Origin: JAEUHO01 sp046350655
Lineage (GTDB): Bacteria; Planctomycetota; PLA2; JAEUHO01
Assembly (NCBI GenBank): GCA_046350655.1
Contig: JAXMAB010000011.1
Location: 62,001 to 126,000 of the forward strand
Direction of reading: 5' to 3'
DNA: 64,000 bases
The notes beneath the pieces were generated by a model, which was not told the DNA's origin, searched no databases, and saw only the letters and a program-made list of their open reading frames with translations. This document shows positions 51,360 through 60,678 of this stretch, one piece after another (within the stretch, counting starts at the first letter, position 1; every line of letters starts with the position of its first letter). A program made the position numbers and the translations under genes.

Positions 51360-53027
51360 ATGGCCACCCACGACACCGCCGCCGCAACACCGACGTTGCG
51401 CTTCGAGACCTCCCCCGACCGCTACCGCCACTGGCGCCTCTCCGTCGAGGGCGCCGTCGCGCGCCTCGCGATGGACGTCCAGGAGGACGGCGGGCTCCGC
51501 CCCGGCTACCCGCTGAAGCTCAACTCGTACGACCTCGGCGTCGACGTCGAGCTCTGCGACGCGATCCAGCGGCTGCGCTTCGAGCACCCGGAGGTGCGGG
51601 CCCTGCTCGTGACGAGCGCGAAGGACCGCATCTTCTGCTCGGGCGCCAACATCTTCATGCTCGGGTCGTCCACGCACGCGTTCAAGGTGAACTTCTGCAG
51701 GTACACCAACGAGACGCGGCTCTCGCTCGAGGACGCGTCGCTCCACAGCGGCATCCGCAGCGTGTGCGCCGTGAACGGGCCGTGCGCCGGCGGCGGCTAC
51801 GAGCTCGCGCTCGCGTGCGACGAGATCCTGCTCAAGGACGACGGCAACAGCACGGTGAGCCTGCCGGAGGTGCCGCTCCTCGGCGTGCTCCCGGGCACGG
51901 GCGGCCTCACGCGCCTCGTGGACAAGCGCAAGGTGCGCCGCGACCTGGCCGACGTCTTCTCGACGGTCGCCGAGGGCATCAAGGGCCGCCGCGCGAAGGA
52001 GTGGGGCCTCGTGGACGAGGTCCTGCCGTCGTCGCGGTTCAAGGACGGCGTCGAGGCCCGGCTCGCGACGGTGGCGCAGGCGCAGCAGGCGGCCTGGTCC
52101 CACCGCAAGGGCCCGGGCGTCGCGTGGACGCCGCTCGGCGTCGAGCACCGCGCGGACGGCGCGACGTACCGCCACGTCACGTACGCCGTCGACCCCTCGG
52201 GGCGCACGGCGCGCATCGTCCTGACGGTGCCGACGGGCCCCGTGCCGACGACGCCGAAGGAGGCGTTCGCGCAGGGCATGGACTGGTGGGTGCTGCGCGC
52301 GTTCCGCGAGCTCGACGACGCGCTCCTCGACCTCCGGTTCAACCGTCCGAACGTGGGCCTCGTGCTGATCGAGACCGCCGGCGATCCCGCCACGGTCCGC
52401 TCGACGGACGCGCTGCTGTCGTCGAACGACTGGTTCGTCGCGGAGGTGCGCCACTACGTCCGGCGCACGCTGAAGCGCCTCGACCTGACGTCGAAGACCT
52501 TCTTCGCGCTCGCGACGCCCGGCTCGTGCTTCGTGGGCACGATCCTCGAGCTGGCGATGGCCGCCGACCGCTTCTACGTGAAGGACGACGCCGACGGCGC
52601 GACGAAGGTCGAGACGACCAACGCCAACGGCGGCCCGTTCCCCATGGCGAACGGGCTGACGCGCCTGCAGACGCGGTTCCTCGCCGACCCGCGCAAGGCC
52701 GACGCGGCCGTGGCCCACGAGGCCCCCATGGACGCGCGCGAGGCGCTCGCCGCGGGCCTCGCGACCCTCGCCCCGGACGACATCGACTGGGACGACGAGA
52801 TCCGGCTGGCGGTCGAGGAGCGCGTGAGCCTCTCGCCCGACGGCCTCACCGGCATGGAGGCGAACCTGCGGTTCGCGGGCCCCGAGACGACGGAGACCAA
52901 GATCTTCGGCCGCCTCTCCGCCTGGCAGAACTGGATCTTCATCCGCCCGAACGCCGTCGGCGAGAAGGGCGCGCTGTCGCTCTACGGCAAGCCGATGCGC
53001 CCCGAGTTCGACTGGCGGCGCACGTGA
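51360..53027 (+). CDS. boxC: Benzoyl-CoA-dihydrodiol lyase
   Basis: Predicted 555 residues, family-typical. BoxC opens the ring of 2,3-epoxybenzoyl-CoA by hydrolysis, releasing formate and 3,4-dehydroadipyl-CoA semialdehyde. It has two crotonase-like halves. The first has VRALLVTSAKDRIFCSGANI, VNGPCAGGGYELALACDEIL and LPEVPLLGVLPGTGGLTRL, an oxyanion-hole pattern. The second has FFALATPGSCFVGTILELA and NGGPFPMANGLTRLQTRFL. Divergent from boxR and followed by boxB (79-base gap), so in one transcription unit. The third partner, boxA (NADPH reductase), and a benzoate-CoA ligase are not in the window. Confidence 0.95.
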   Translation: MATHDTAAATPTLRFETSPDRYRHWRLSVEGAVARLAMDVQEDGGLRPGYPLKLNSYDLGVDVELCDAIQRLRFEHPEVRALLVTSAKDRIFCSGANIFMLGSSTHAFKVNFCRYTNETRLSLEDASLHSGIRSVCAVNGPCAGGGYELALACDEILLKDDGNSTVSLPEVPLLGVLPGTGGLTRLVDKRKVRRDLADVFSTVAEGIKGRRAKEWGLVDEVLPSSRFKDGVEARLATVAQAQQAAWSHRKGPGVAWTPLGVEHRADGATYRHVTYAVDPSGRTARIVLTVPTGPVPTTPKEAFAQGMDWWVLRAFRELDDALLDLRFNRPNVGLVLIETAGDPATVRSTDALLSSNDWFVAEVRHYVRRTLKRLDLTSKTFFALATPGSCFVGTILELAMAADRFYVKDDADGATKVETTNANGGPFPMANGLTRLQTRFLADPRKADAAVAHEAPMDAREALAAGLATLAPDDIDWDDEIRLAVEERVSLSPDGLTGMEANLRFAGPETTETKIFGRLSAWQNWIFIRPNAVGEKGALSLYGKPMRPEFDWRRT

Positions 53028-53105
53028 CCGCGCGCGCCGTCCTCCGTCCCCCCCTGTCCGCCGGCCGCGGCGTGCGCCGCGCCCCGATCGCTCCGTGAGG
53101 AACCC

Positions 53106-54536
<1,431 letters not shown>

Positions 54537-54570
54537 CCCCCGGCCCCGGCGCCGCCGGCGTTCCCCGCAC

Positions 54571-54598
54571 GGGCCTCGCGTCGTCGGACGCGGGGCCC
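54571..54598. terminator. Repeat-core hairpin 3' of boxB
   Basis: GGGCCTCGCGTC (54571-54582), loop GTCG, GACGCGGGGCCC (54587-54598). The single mismatch would be a G-U pair in RNA. It lies between convergent boxB and the DUF971 gene and is built from the dispersed-repeat core. Confidence 0.65.
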
Positions 54599-54648
54599 GC
54601 TCCCTTTCCAGGGTCGGCCGCCCCCGCCCGCGCCAGAGTCCGCGGGGG

Positions 54649-54999
54649 TCAGAGCCCGCGGGGGACCGCGGGGTCGAACGGCGGGTGGCAGCAGGGGCAC
54701 GCGTCGCGCAGCCGGTCGAACGCGTAGATGCCGCTGGCGTGGCCGTCGTCGAACGAGAGCTGGATGGCGTAGCCGCCGACCTGGCTCCCGCCGACGACCC
54801 GCGTCGACTTCACCTGGTCCCACGACGGCGGGACGACGTCGCCCGGGGCGTGGCCGCGGCAGCCGGCGCACGGGCAGACGAACCGCAGGAACGGCGCGTC
54901 GTACGTCGAGACGTGGCCGTCGTGCCACGTGACCGTGAGGCGCTGGGCCTTGAGGTCGAGGCCGAGCTTCGCGGGGGTCTCGCGGCGCGGGTCACCCAT
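54649..54999 (-). CDS. DUF971-family protein
   Basis: Predicted 116 residues. DUF971/GBBH-like domain: LGLDLKAQRLTVTWHDGHVS, TYDAPFLRFVCPCAGCRGH, VGGYAIQLSFDDGHASGIYA. Extra cysteines CPCAGC and CPCCH could bind metal or a cluster. Members occur near Fe-S and cofactor genes; the role is unclear. It overlaps the end of the Hpt gene by eight bases and is co-transcribed with it. Confidence 0.8.
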   Translation of the reverse strand: MGDPRRETPAKLGLDLKAQRLTVTWHDGHVSTYDAPFLRFVCPCAGCRGHAPGDVVPPSWDQVKSTRVVGGSQVGGYAIQLSFDDGHASGIYAFDRLRDACPCCHPPFDPAVPRGL

Positions 55000-55402
55000 G
55001 GTGCGGGGCCCGGGCGAGCTCGGCGTCCACGCGCGCGCGGACGCGGGTGGCCTCGGCGTGGACGTCGGCGAGCGGCCGCGCGAGGTCGCCGCCGGCGAGC
55101 GCGACGTGCTCGACGGCCGCGCAGAGCGTCGCCAGCGTCTTCGCGCCGACGTTGCCGGCGCCGCCCTTGAGGCTGTGGGCCGCGCGTTTCACCGCGGCGT
55201 TGTCGCGGCGGGCGACGGCGGCGTCGAGGTCGGCGACGGCGGTCCCGAGGTGCGTGAGGAACGACTGCAGGACCGACGACAGGAACGCCGGGTCGTCGTC
55301 GCCGCCGAGGTCCTTCAGCTGCCGCAGCGTCCGCGCGTCGAGCGGGTCGAGCGGCACGGGGCCCGGACTCTGCAGCGGCGCGGGGGACGACATCGGTCCC
55401 AT
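54992..55402 (-). CDS. Free-standing Hpt (histidine phosphotransfer) domain protein
   Basis: Predicted 136 residues; the ATG at 55402 or 55393. One Hpt four-helix domain with the phospho-accepting histidine in VKRAAHSLKGGAGNVGAKTL, preceded by LKDLGGDDDPAFLSSVLQSF. It would shuttle phosphate between a hybrid kinase and a response regulator. No receiver or kinase gene is adjacent; the closest in this window is the hybrid kinase at 23.9 kb. Its stop overlaps the DUF971 start. Confidence 0.85.
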   Translation of the reverse strand: MGPMSSPAPLQSPGPVPLDPLDARTLRQLKDLGGDDDPAFLSSVLQSFLTHLGTAVADLDAAVARRDNAAVKRAAHSLKGGAGNVGAKTLATLCAAVEHVALAGGDLARPLADVHAEATRVRARVDAELARAPHHG

Positions 55403-55431
55403 GCTACCCCCGGCATCCGCGGAACAAAGGG

Positions 55432-56088
55432 CTACGACGCCGTCGATTCGGGGACGCGCGAGGCGAGGGCCCGGCGCCAGGAGGCGCCGAGGGCGGGCAG
55501 GGACAGCAGGGTCCGCGCGCCCGCGACGTCGGTCGCGTCGTCGCGGATCGCCGCCGCGCGCGCGACCGTGCAGGACGGGACGCCGCGCGACACGATCGAG
55601 AGACGGTCGCCCACGCCGGCCGTGCCCGGCGTCCGCACGCGCACGTACCACCCCGCGCGGTGCGGCGCGGCCACGATCGCGCACGTGTCCGGGTGCCCGA
55701 GGAACCGCGTCAGGATCTCGCAGGGACGCCGCGGCGACGTCACCTCGAGCTCGACCGCCCCCCACCGGAAGACGTCGCCGATGCCGACGTCGCCGTCGTC
55801 GCAGCCCTCGATGGTCACGTTCTCGCCGAACGAGCCCGGCGGCAGCGGCCGGCCCAGCGGGCCCGACAGCGTCCGCAGCGACTCGGCCGAGCACATGAGC
55901 AGCGCCTGGTCGGGGCCGCCGTGGTGCTTCGGGTGCCCCACCTCGTCGCCCTCGATGCCGAGCGGGCCGACGCGCACCGGGCCCACGACCGGCCGCTTGT
56001 CGATCGCCGAACGCAACGGGGGCCCGTCGCCGCCGACGGGCGCGACCTTGCCGACCTGGACCGAGAGGACACGGAGCGCGAGGGCCAT
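55432..56088 (-). CDS. MOSC-domain protein (YiiM-like)
   Basis: Predicted 218 residues. MOSC beta-barrel features: GIEGDEVGHPKHHGGPDQAL, SFGENVTIEGCDDGDVGIGD and the conserved-cysteine segment TSPRRPCEILTRFLGH. YiiM-type proteins use the molybdenum cofactor to reduce N-hydroxylated compounds, which fits the presence of mobA elsewhere. No partner reductase gene adjoins it. It is 30 bases upstream of the Hpt gene on the same strand. Confidence 0.88.
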   Translation of the reverse strand: MALALRVLSVQVGKVAPVGGDGPPLRSAIDKRPVVGPVRVGPLGIEGDEVGHPKHHGGPDQALLMCSAESLRTLSGPLGRPLPPGSFGENVTIEGCDDGDVGIGDVFRWGAVELEVTSPRRPCEILTRFLGHPDTCAIVAAPHRAGWYVRVRTPGTAGVGDRLSIVSRGVPSCTVARAAAIRDDATDVAGARTLLSLPALGASWRRALASRVPESTAS

Positions 56089-56170
56089 CCCGGGACTGTA
56101 CCCGCGAGTCGGGCCCGTCGAGGCGCCGGGGGAACGCGCTCGCGCGGCGCCCGGTCGCGCCGAAGGCCCG

Positions 56171-57892
56171 TCAGCGCCCCGCCGCGAAGGCCCGCGCCGC
56201 GGCCTCGACGTCCGCGGCCGCCCGCACCGGCGACGAACACTGCCCGTCGCCGCACAGGAACAACGCCGGCCCGTCCGCCGCCGGCGGGGCCGGGGCGCCC
56301 GTCACCGACGTCCCGTCCGGGTCCACGCGCTCGACGACGAGCCCGGGCACGTCGGCCGCGCGCGCGGCCGCGAGCAGCGCGGCCGTCCGCGCGTCGTCGG
56401 CCTCGCCCACGACCGTCGCCCGCAGCACCGGCCGCGTCGCCTCCTCGACCGCGAGCAGGAGCGCCGCGCTCCGCCAGCCGTGCCGCTCGGGCAGGCCCGG
56501 CGCGGCGAGGGCCGCGATCGCCCGCAGGGCCTCGCGTCGCCACCGCGCGTCGTCGGTCGCCGCCGCGAGCGCGAGCAGGAACCGCGCCGCCGCCACGTTC
56601 CCGTCGAACGGGCGCAGCGCCTCGCCGAACGGCCCCGCGCCCCCGGTCGTCGCGACGAACCCGCCCCGCGCGGCGTCCGCGAACCGCGCCAGGAGCGCGG
56701 CGCCGGTCGACCGGGCCGCGTCGAGCCACGTGCGCTCGCCGGTCGCCCCCCACAACGCGACGAGCGCGCGGCCGAACGCGGCCTGGTCGCCGAGGTGCAG
56801 CGGCCCGCGATCGTCCGCCGCGTGCCGCAGCCCGCCCGCGCCGTCGTCGTGCGTCGCGAGCACGGCCCGCGCGGCCGCCACCGCGTCGTCGAGCAGCGAC
56901 GCGTCGCCGGTCGCCGTCCCGAGCGCCACGAGCCCCTCGACGGCCCAGCCGTTCTCCTGCGCGTACACCGCGCGGTCGATCCGCGGCATCCCGAGCGCCC
57001 GCCGCCCCGCGTCGTCGCGCCCGAAGTAGGCCGCGCCGTCCACGCTCGTGCCGTCGGGCCGTCGCAGGTCCGCGTCCTGGCTCGTCCCGAACGCGCCCGA
57101 CGGCGCGCGCAGGAACCCGCGCAGCCACCCCACGACCGCCCGGGCCTCGCGTGCCCACCGCGGGTCGCGGGTCCGTCGCGTCGCCGCCGCGTACGCACGC
57201 AGCGCCCCCGCCTGCACCGCCATGATCTTCTCGTAGTGCGGCGTGCCCCACGTGCCGCCCTCGCTGTACTGGTACATGCCGCCCCACGCCGGGTCGATCA
57301 GCGCGCTCCACGCGGCGACGGTCCGCCGCGCGCGCTCGGCCTCCCGCGCGCCGTCCGCGTCGCCCGCCCGCAGCCACGCGACCTCCACGGCCGGCGCGTA
57401 CGGGTACTTCTGCCCGAACCCCCACCCCGCCTGCGCCTCGTCCCACGTCGCGTCGAGCACCGCCCGCAGCCGCGCGCGCAGCGCGACGAGATCGAGGTCG
57501 CCCGCGACCGCCGCAGCATGGGCCGGCGGCGCCTCGAGGAGCGTGCGGCCCGCGCGCGCCGCGCGGTCGACGTCGTCGAGGATCCGCAGGAAGTCGTCCG
57601 GACCGCGGTACCCGCGCAACGCGAGCACCTCCCGCCCGTCGCCGCCGAGGAACACCGTCGCGGGCCAGTGGTACTCCGCGTACCGCTCCGCGAGGTCGGG
57701 CCGCGCGTCGGCGTCGACCTTCACCGGCAGGAACCGCGCCGCGACGCGGGCGACGACGCGCGGGTCGGCGTACGTCTCCCGCTGCATGACGTGGCACCAG
57801 TGGCACCACGACGCCGACACCGTCAGCAGCACGACCCTGCCCTCCGCCCGCGCGCGCGCGACCACGTCGTCCGTCCACGCCTGCCACGTCAC
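56171..57892 (-). CDS. Thioredoxin-domain protein of the DUF255/YyaL family
   Basis: Predicted 573 residues from the GTG at 57892. The N-terminal thioredoxin-like domain carries SASWCHWCHVMQRETYADPR, the hallmark of the family, and HWPATVFLGGDGREV. The rest is a six-hairpin (alpha/alpha) domain (GWGFGQKYPYAPAVEVAWL, GTWGTPHYEKIMAVQAGALR, YAQENGWAVEGLVALG). Biochemical role uncertain in bacteria. A signal-peptide-like sequence (VARTVFVLAVAALAAAPR, AAADGA) lies just upstream in another frame, ending at a TGA that overlaps this GTG. The true protein may thus be longer and secreted. Confidence 0.82.
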   Translation of the reverse strand: MTWQAWTDDVVARARAEGRVVLLTVSASWCHWCHVMQRETYADPRVVARVAARFLPVKVDADARPDLAERYAEYHWPATVFLGGDGREVLALRGYRGPDDFLRILDDVDRAARAGRTLLEAPPAHAAAVAGDLDLVALRARLRAVLDATWDEAQAGWGFGQKYPYAPAVEVAWLRAGDADGAREAERARRTVAAWSALIDPAWGGMYQYSEGGTWGTPHYEKIMAVQAGALRAYAAATRRTRDPRWAREARAVVGWLRGFLRAPSGAFGTSQDADLRRPDGTSVDGAAYFGRDDAGRRALGMPRIDRAVYAQENGWAVEGLVALGTATGDASLLDDAVAAARAVLATHDDGAGGLRHAADDRGPLHLGDQAAFGRALVALWGATGERTWLDAARSTGAALLARFADAARGGFVATTGGAGPFGEALRPFDGNVAAARFLLALAAATDDARWRREALRAIAALAAPGLPERHGWRSAALLLAVEEATRPVLRATVVGEADDARTAALLAAARAADVPGLVVERVDPDGTSVTGAPAPPAADGPALFLCGDGQCSSPVRAAADVEAAARAFAAGR

Positions 57893-58117
57893 CGCGCCCC
57901 GTCCGCCGCCGCCGGGCGCGGCGCCGCCGCCAGCGCCGCGACGGCCAGGACGAACACCGTCCGCGCGACGGCGCGACGGACAGACGACGCGGAGACGGGA
58001 CGCGGCGGGCCATGGGGTCCATGCTCCCCCGTACGTCGGGGGCCGCCCCGCGGATGCCCCCCCCGGAAACCGCCCCCGGTGCCGACGCCCGCGGCGGACG
58101 TTCGTATCCTCGTGCGC

Positions 58118-59527
58118 GTGCCCGTCGCCCCGCCCCCCGTCCCCGATCGCGGCCCGGCGATCCCTGCCGACCGCGAGGCCCGGCCCGCGGCGGGTCCGCG
58201 GCGTCCGGACCGCCCTCGCCCGCGTCGGCGGGCGGCCTTCGTGGCGGCCTGCCTCGCGACGGGCCTCGCGTACCTCGGGGTCGGGGCCCGGGTCCACGCG
58301 GACGACCCGTTCGGGCCGGTGCCCCCGCCCGGCGTCCGTCCGACGGGCCCCGCGGCCCCCGCCGCGGCGGCCGATGCCGACAAGCCGGCCGACGTCGCCG
58401 CGTACCGGGCGTGGCTGCGCCGCGACGACTGGCTCTGCCGCGCGCTCGCCGCGCGCGGGCTGCGGCTGCGCAGCGACGACGGCGTCGTCGCCGCGCTCGC
58501 GGCGACGCTCGCGACGGAGGCGGACGCGCGCGTCGTCGGCGTCGTGCTGTCGGCGCTCAAGGGCCGCGGCCGCGACGACCTGCTCGTCGAGGGCGGCGTC
58601 GCGCTCGCCGAGCGCCTCGTGGCGCTGCTCGACCATCGCCATCCCTCGGTGCGCGAGCGGGCGCTGGCCGCGGTGCTGCCCCTGCCGCCGGTGCGGCTGC
58701 CGGCCGACGCGGCGCGCATCAAGGACTGGTGGGCGCGCGGGCGCGAGGGCCTCGCCGTCGAGGCGACGCTCGCGACGGAACGGCGCGCGGCGATGCGGCG
58801 CGCGGCGCGGGGCGGGCTCGGCGACGAGTCGAAGACGGTGGCCCCGCTCGCGATGCGGCGCTACGCCGACCTCGAGCGGATCGAGCGCGAGGGCCTCGAG
58901 GTGGTCGTCTGCCTCGACCAGACGGGGTCGATGGAGGCGGTGATCGAGGCCGCGAAGGCGAGCATCGTGCGGCTCGTGCGGCGGATGAAGGACCTCGCGC
59001 CGCGGTTCCGCGTCGGCCTCGTGACGTACGACGACGAGGCGTTCGTGCGGCTCGCGCTGACGGCCGACGAGGCGGCGCTCGAGCGCGAGTTCCGCCGCGT
59101 GCACGCGGCGGGCGGCGGCAACTACGAGGAGGGCGTCGACAAGGCGCTCGCGCTCGCGTTCGAGCAGCGGAAGGTCGCGTGGTCGCGCAAGGCGCTGCGC
59201 GTGATCGTCCTCGTCGGCGACGCGCCGCCCCACGACGACGACGCGGGGCCGATGATGCGGACGATCCTCGCGCGCCGCGACGACCCCGCGTTCGAGGCGC
59301 CGGTGCGCATCGACACGATCACGACGGTCCCCGGCGCGCGCGCGCCCGACGACCTCGTGCCCTACTTCGGCGACATCGCCCGCGCCGGCCGCGGGGCCGC
59401 CCTCGTGCTCGGCTCGACGCGCGACCTGGCGGCCGAGCTGCTGCTCGCGTCGTTCGGCCCGGCGTGGCGCGCGCCGCTCCGCGAGCTCCTCGACGAGCTC
59501 GACGCGTTCGACGCCGCCGGGCGCTGA
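58118..59527 (+). CDS. Secreted vWA-domain protein
   Basis: Predicted 469 residues from GTG at 58118 (another GTG lies six bases upstream). A hydrophobic stretch AAFVAACLATGLAYLGVGAR precedes VHADD, a likely signal sequence, but it starts only at about residue 39. The preceding ~38 residues include a dispersed-repeat copy (PADREARPAAGPRR), so the true start may be an internal GTG in the hydrophobic segment. The middle has a HEAT-like helical region (RHPSVRERALAAVLPLPP). The von Willebrand A domain has a metal-site motif DQTGSM near residue 267 and ends with DTITTVPGARAPD. Role unknown; vWA proteins usually bind partner proteins. Confidence 0.75.
   Translation: MPVAPPPVPDRGPAIPADREARPAAGPRRPDRPRPRRRAAFVAACLATGLAYLGVGARVHADDPFGPVPPPGVRPTGPAAPAAAADADKPADVAAYRAWLRRDDWLCRALAARGLRLRSDDGVVAALAATLATEADARVVGVVLSALKGRGRDDLLVEGGVALAERLVALLDHRHPSVRERALAAVLPLPPVRLPADAARIKDWWARGREGLAVEATLATERRAAMRRAARGGLGDESKTVAPLAMRRYADLERIEREGLEVVVCLDQTGSMEAVIEAAKASIVRLVRRMKDLAPRFRVGLVTYDDEAFVRLALTADEAALEREFRRVHAAGGGNYEEGVDKALALAFEQRKVAWSRKALRVIVLVGDAPPHDDDAGPMMRTILARRDDPAFEAPVRIDTITTVPGARAPDDLVPYFGDIARAGRGAALVLGSTRDLAAELLLASFGPAWRAPLRELLDELDAFDAAGR
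58169..58194 (+). repeat. Dispersed palindromic repeat at the vWA protein N-terminus
   Basis: GACCGCGAGGCCCGGCCCG continues GCGGCGGG, almost the second half of the 48-bp repeats at 1780 and 5660. It is read in frame as DREARPAAG before the signal-like segment. Confidence 0.7.
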
Positions 59528-59595
59528 CCGGGACCGGCCCCGGCGCGCGAAAATCCGCGGCGTCCCCCCGCGCCACAGGGGATTCTGCCGCCCCC

Positions 59596-60549
59596 GTGCG
59601 CCTCCCGCTCCCGCTCCTCGCCGCCTGCCTCGCCGCCGCGACGGCGCTCCCCGCCTGCGCCAAGGGCCGCGCGTCCCGCGGCGCGGACCCCGCCGCCGAG
59701 GTCACGGCGCGCTGCTCGTTCGACGAGGCGTTCCCGTCCGAGGGTCCAGCCTGGCGCGGCGCCGGCGCGCGCCTCGAGCGCCGCGGCCCCGCCGCGCACC
59801 CGCGCACGCGCCTGGTCGTCGACGCGCGCGACCCCGGCGGCGCCGTCACCGAGTACCTCGTGGACACGGGCACGTCGTGCGCGTTCCTGTCCACGCGGGC
59901 GCCGGCGGCCGCGACCGCGACCGGCGCCGGCGAACGCCTGCGCCTCATGGCGAACGAGGGCGCCACCGCGTTCGACGGCCGCGACGCGGTCCTCCCGCGC
60001 GTGGACCTCGGCGGGCTCGTCGCCGACGACGTCCCCGTCTTCCTCGTCGAGCGGCCGCACTCGCTCGAGCGCCCCGCCAACGTGCTCGGCATGGCGTGGA
60101 TGGCGGGCCTCGTCCTCGAGCACGACGCGGGCACCGACGCGTGGACGCTCCGGCGGCCCGCCGCCGGCGAGGGGCGGTCGGGGCGCGCGGGACCGCGAGG
60201 CCCGGTGGCCGCGCTCGCCGGCCCGGGGTTCCCGGTCGTGACGGTGCTCGACGACGCGGGCCGCCGCGCCCACGCGCTCGTCGACACGGGCGCGCCGACT
60301 AGCCTCTACGGCCGCGGCGCCGCGCCGGGCCGCTACCGCGTCGTGGGCGACGACGGCACCGTGCTGCTCACCGCGACGGCCCGCGACCCCGCGCCGTGGG
60401 TCGACCTCGCGCCGCGCGGCCTCTCGATCGCGGTGTGGATCGGCCTCGACGACCTCGCCCGGGCGTCGTTCGTGCTCGACCTCGCCGCGGGCCGCTGGAC
60501 GTTCCGGCCGGCGCCGGGCGGGCCGGTGGCGCCCGCGCCGCCGCGCTGA
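59596..60549 (+). CDS. Retropepsin-like aspartic protease lipoprotein with two DTG sites
   Basis: Predicted 317 residues, GTG start. Lipoprotein signal (LLAACLAAATALPACAKG). Two halves each carry a retroviral/pepsin-type active-site motif: EYLVDTGTSCAFLS (Asp90) and ALVDTGAPTSLYG (Asp230). Between them a linker includes a dispersed-repeat copy read as RAGPRGPVAALAG. Two DTG halves in one chain would let the protein form its own active site, as in pepsin, instead of dimerising like retropepsins. A periplasmic protease or a degenerate relative; activity untested. Confidence 0.65.
   Translation: MRLPLPLLAACLAAATALPACAKGRASRGADPAAEVTARCSFDEAFPSEGPAWRGAGARLERRGPAAHPRTRLVVDARDPGGAVTEYLVDTGTSCAFLSTRAPAAATATGAGERLRLMANEGATAFDGRDAVLPRVDLGGLVADDVPVFLVERPHSLERPANVLGMAWMAGLVLEHDAGTDAWTLRRPAAGEGRSGRAGPRGPVAALAGPGFPVVTVLDDAGRRAHALVDTGAPTSLYGRGAAPGRYRVVGDDGTVLLTATARDPAPWVDLAPRGLSIAVWIGLDDLARASFVLDLAAGRWTFRPAPGGPVAPAPPR
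60189..60205 (+). repeat. Dispersed palindromic repeat inside the aspartic protease gene
   Basis: Exact core GGGACCGCGAGGCCCGG, read in frame as GPRGPV in the linker between the two DTG halves. Confidence 0.75.
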
Positions 60550-60678
60550 CGACCGCCCCGCGCGGGCCGCGGCCCGACGGGCGGCGGGCCCGACCGCGGT
60601 CGGTTCGGCCTCAACGGGGCGCCCCGACCGGGCCTCGCTACGATCGCGAGCCTCCGCCCCGAGATCCCGCCCGTGGCC

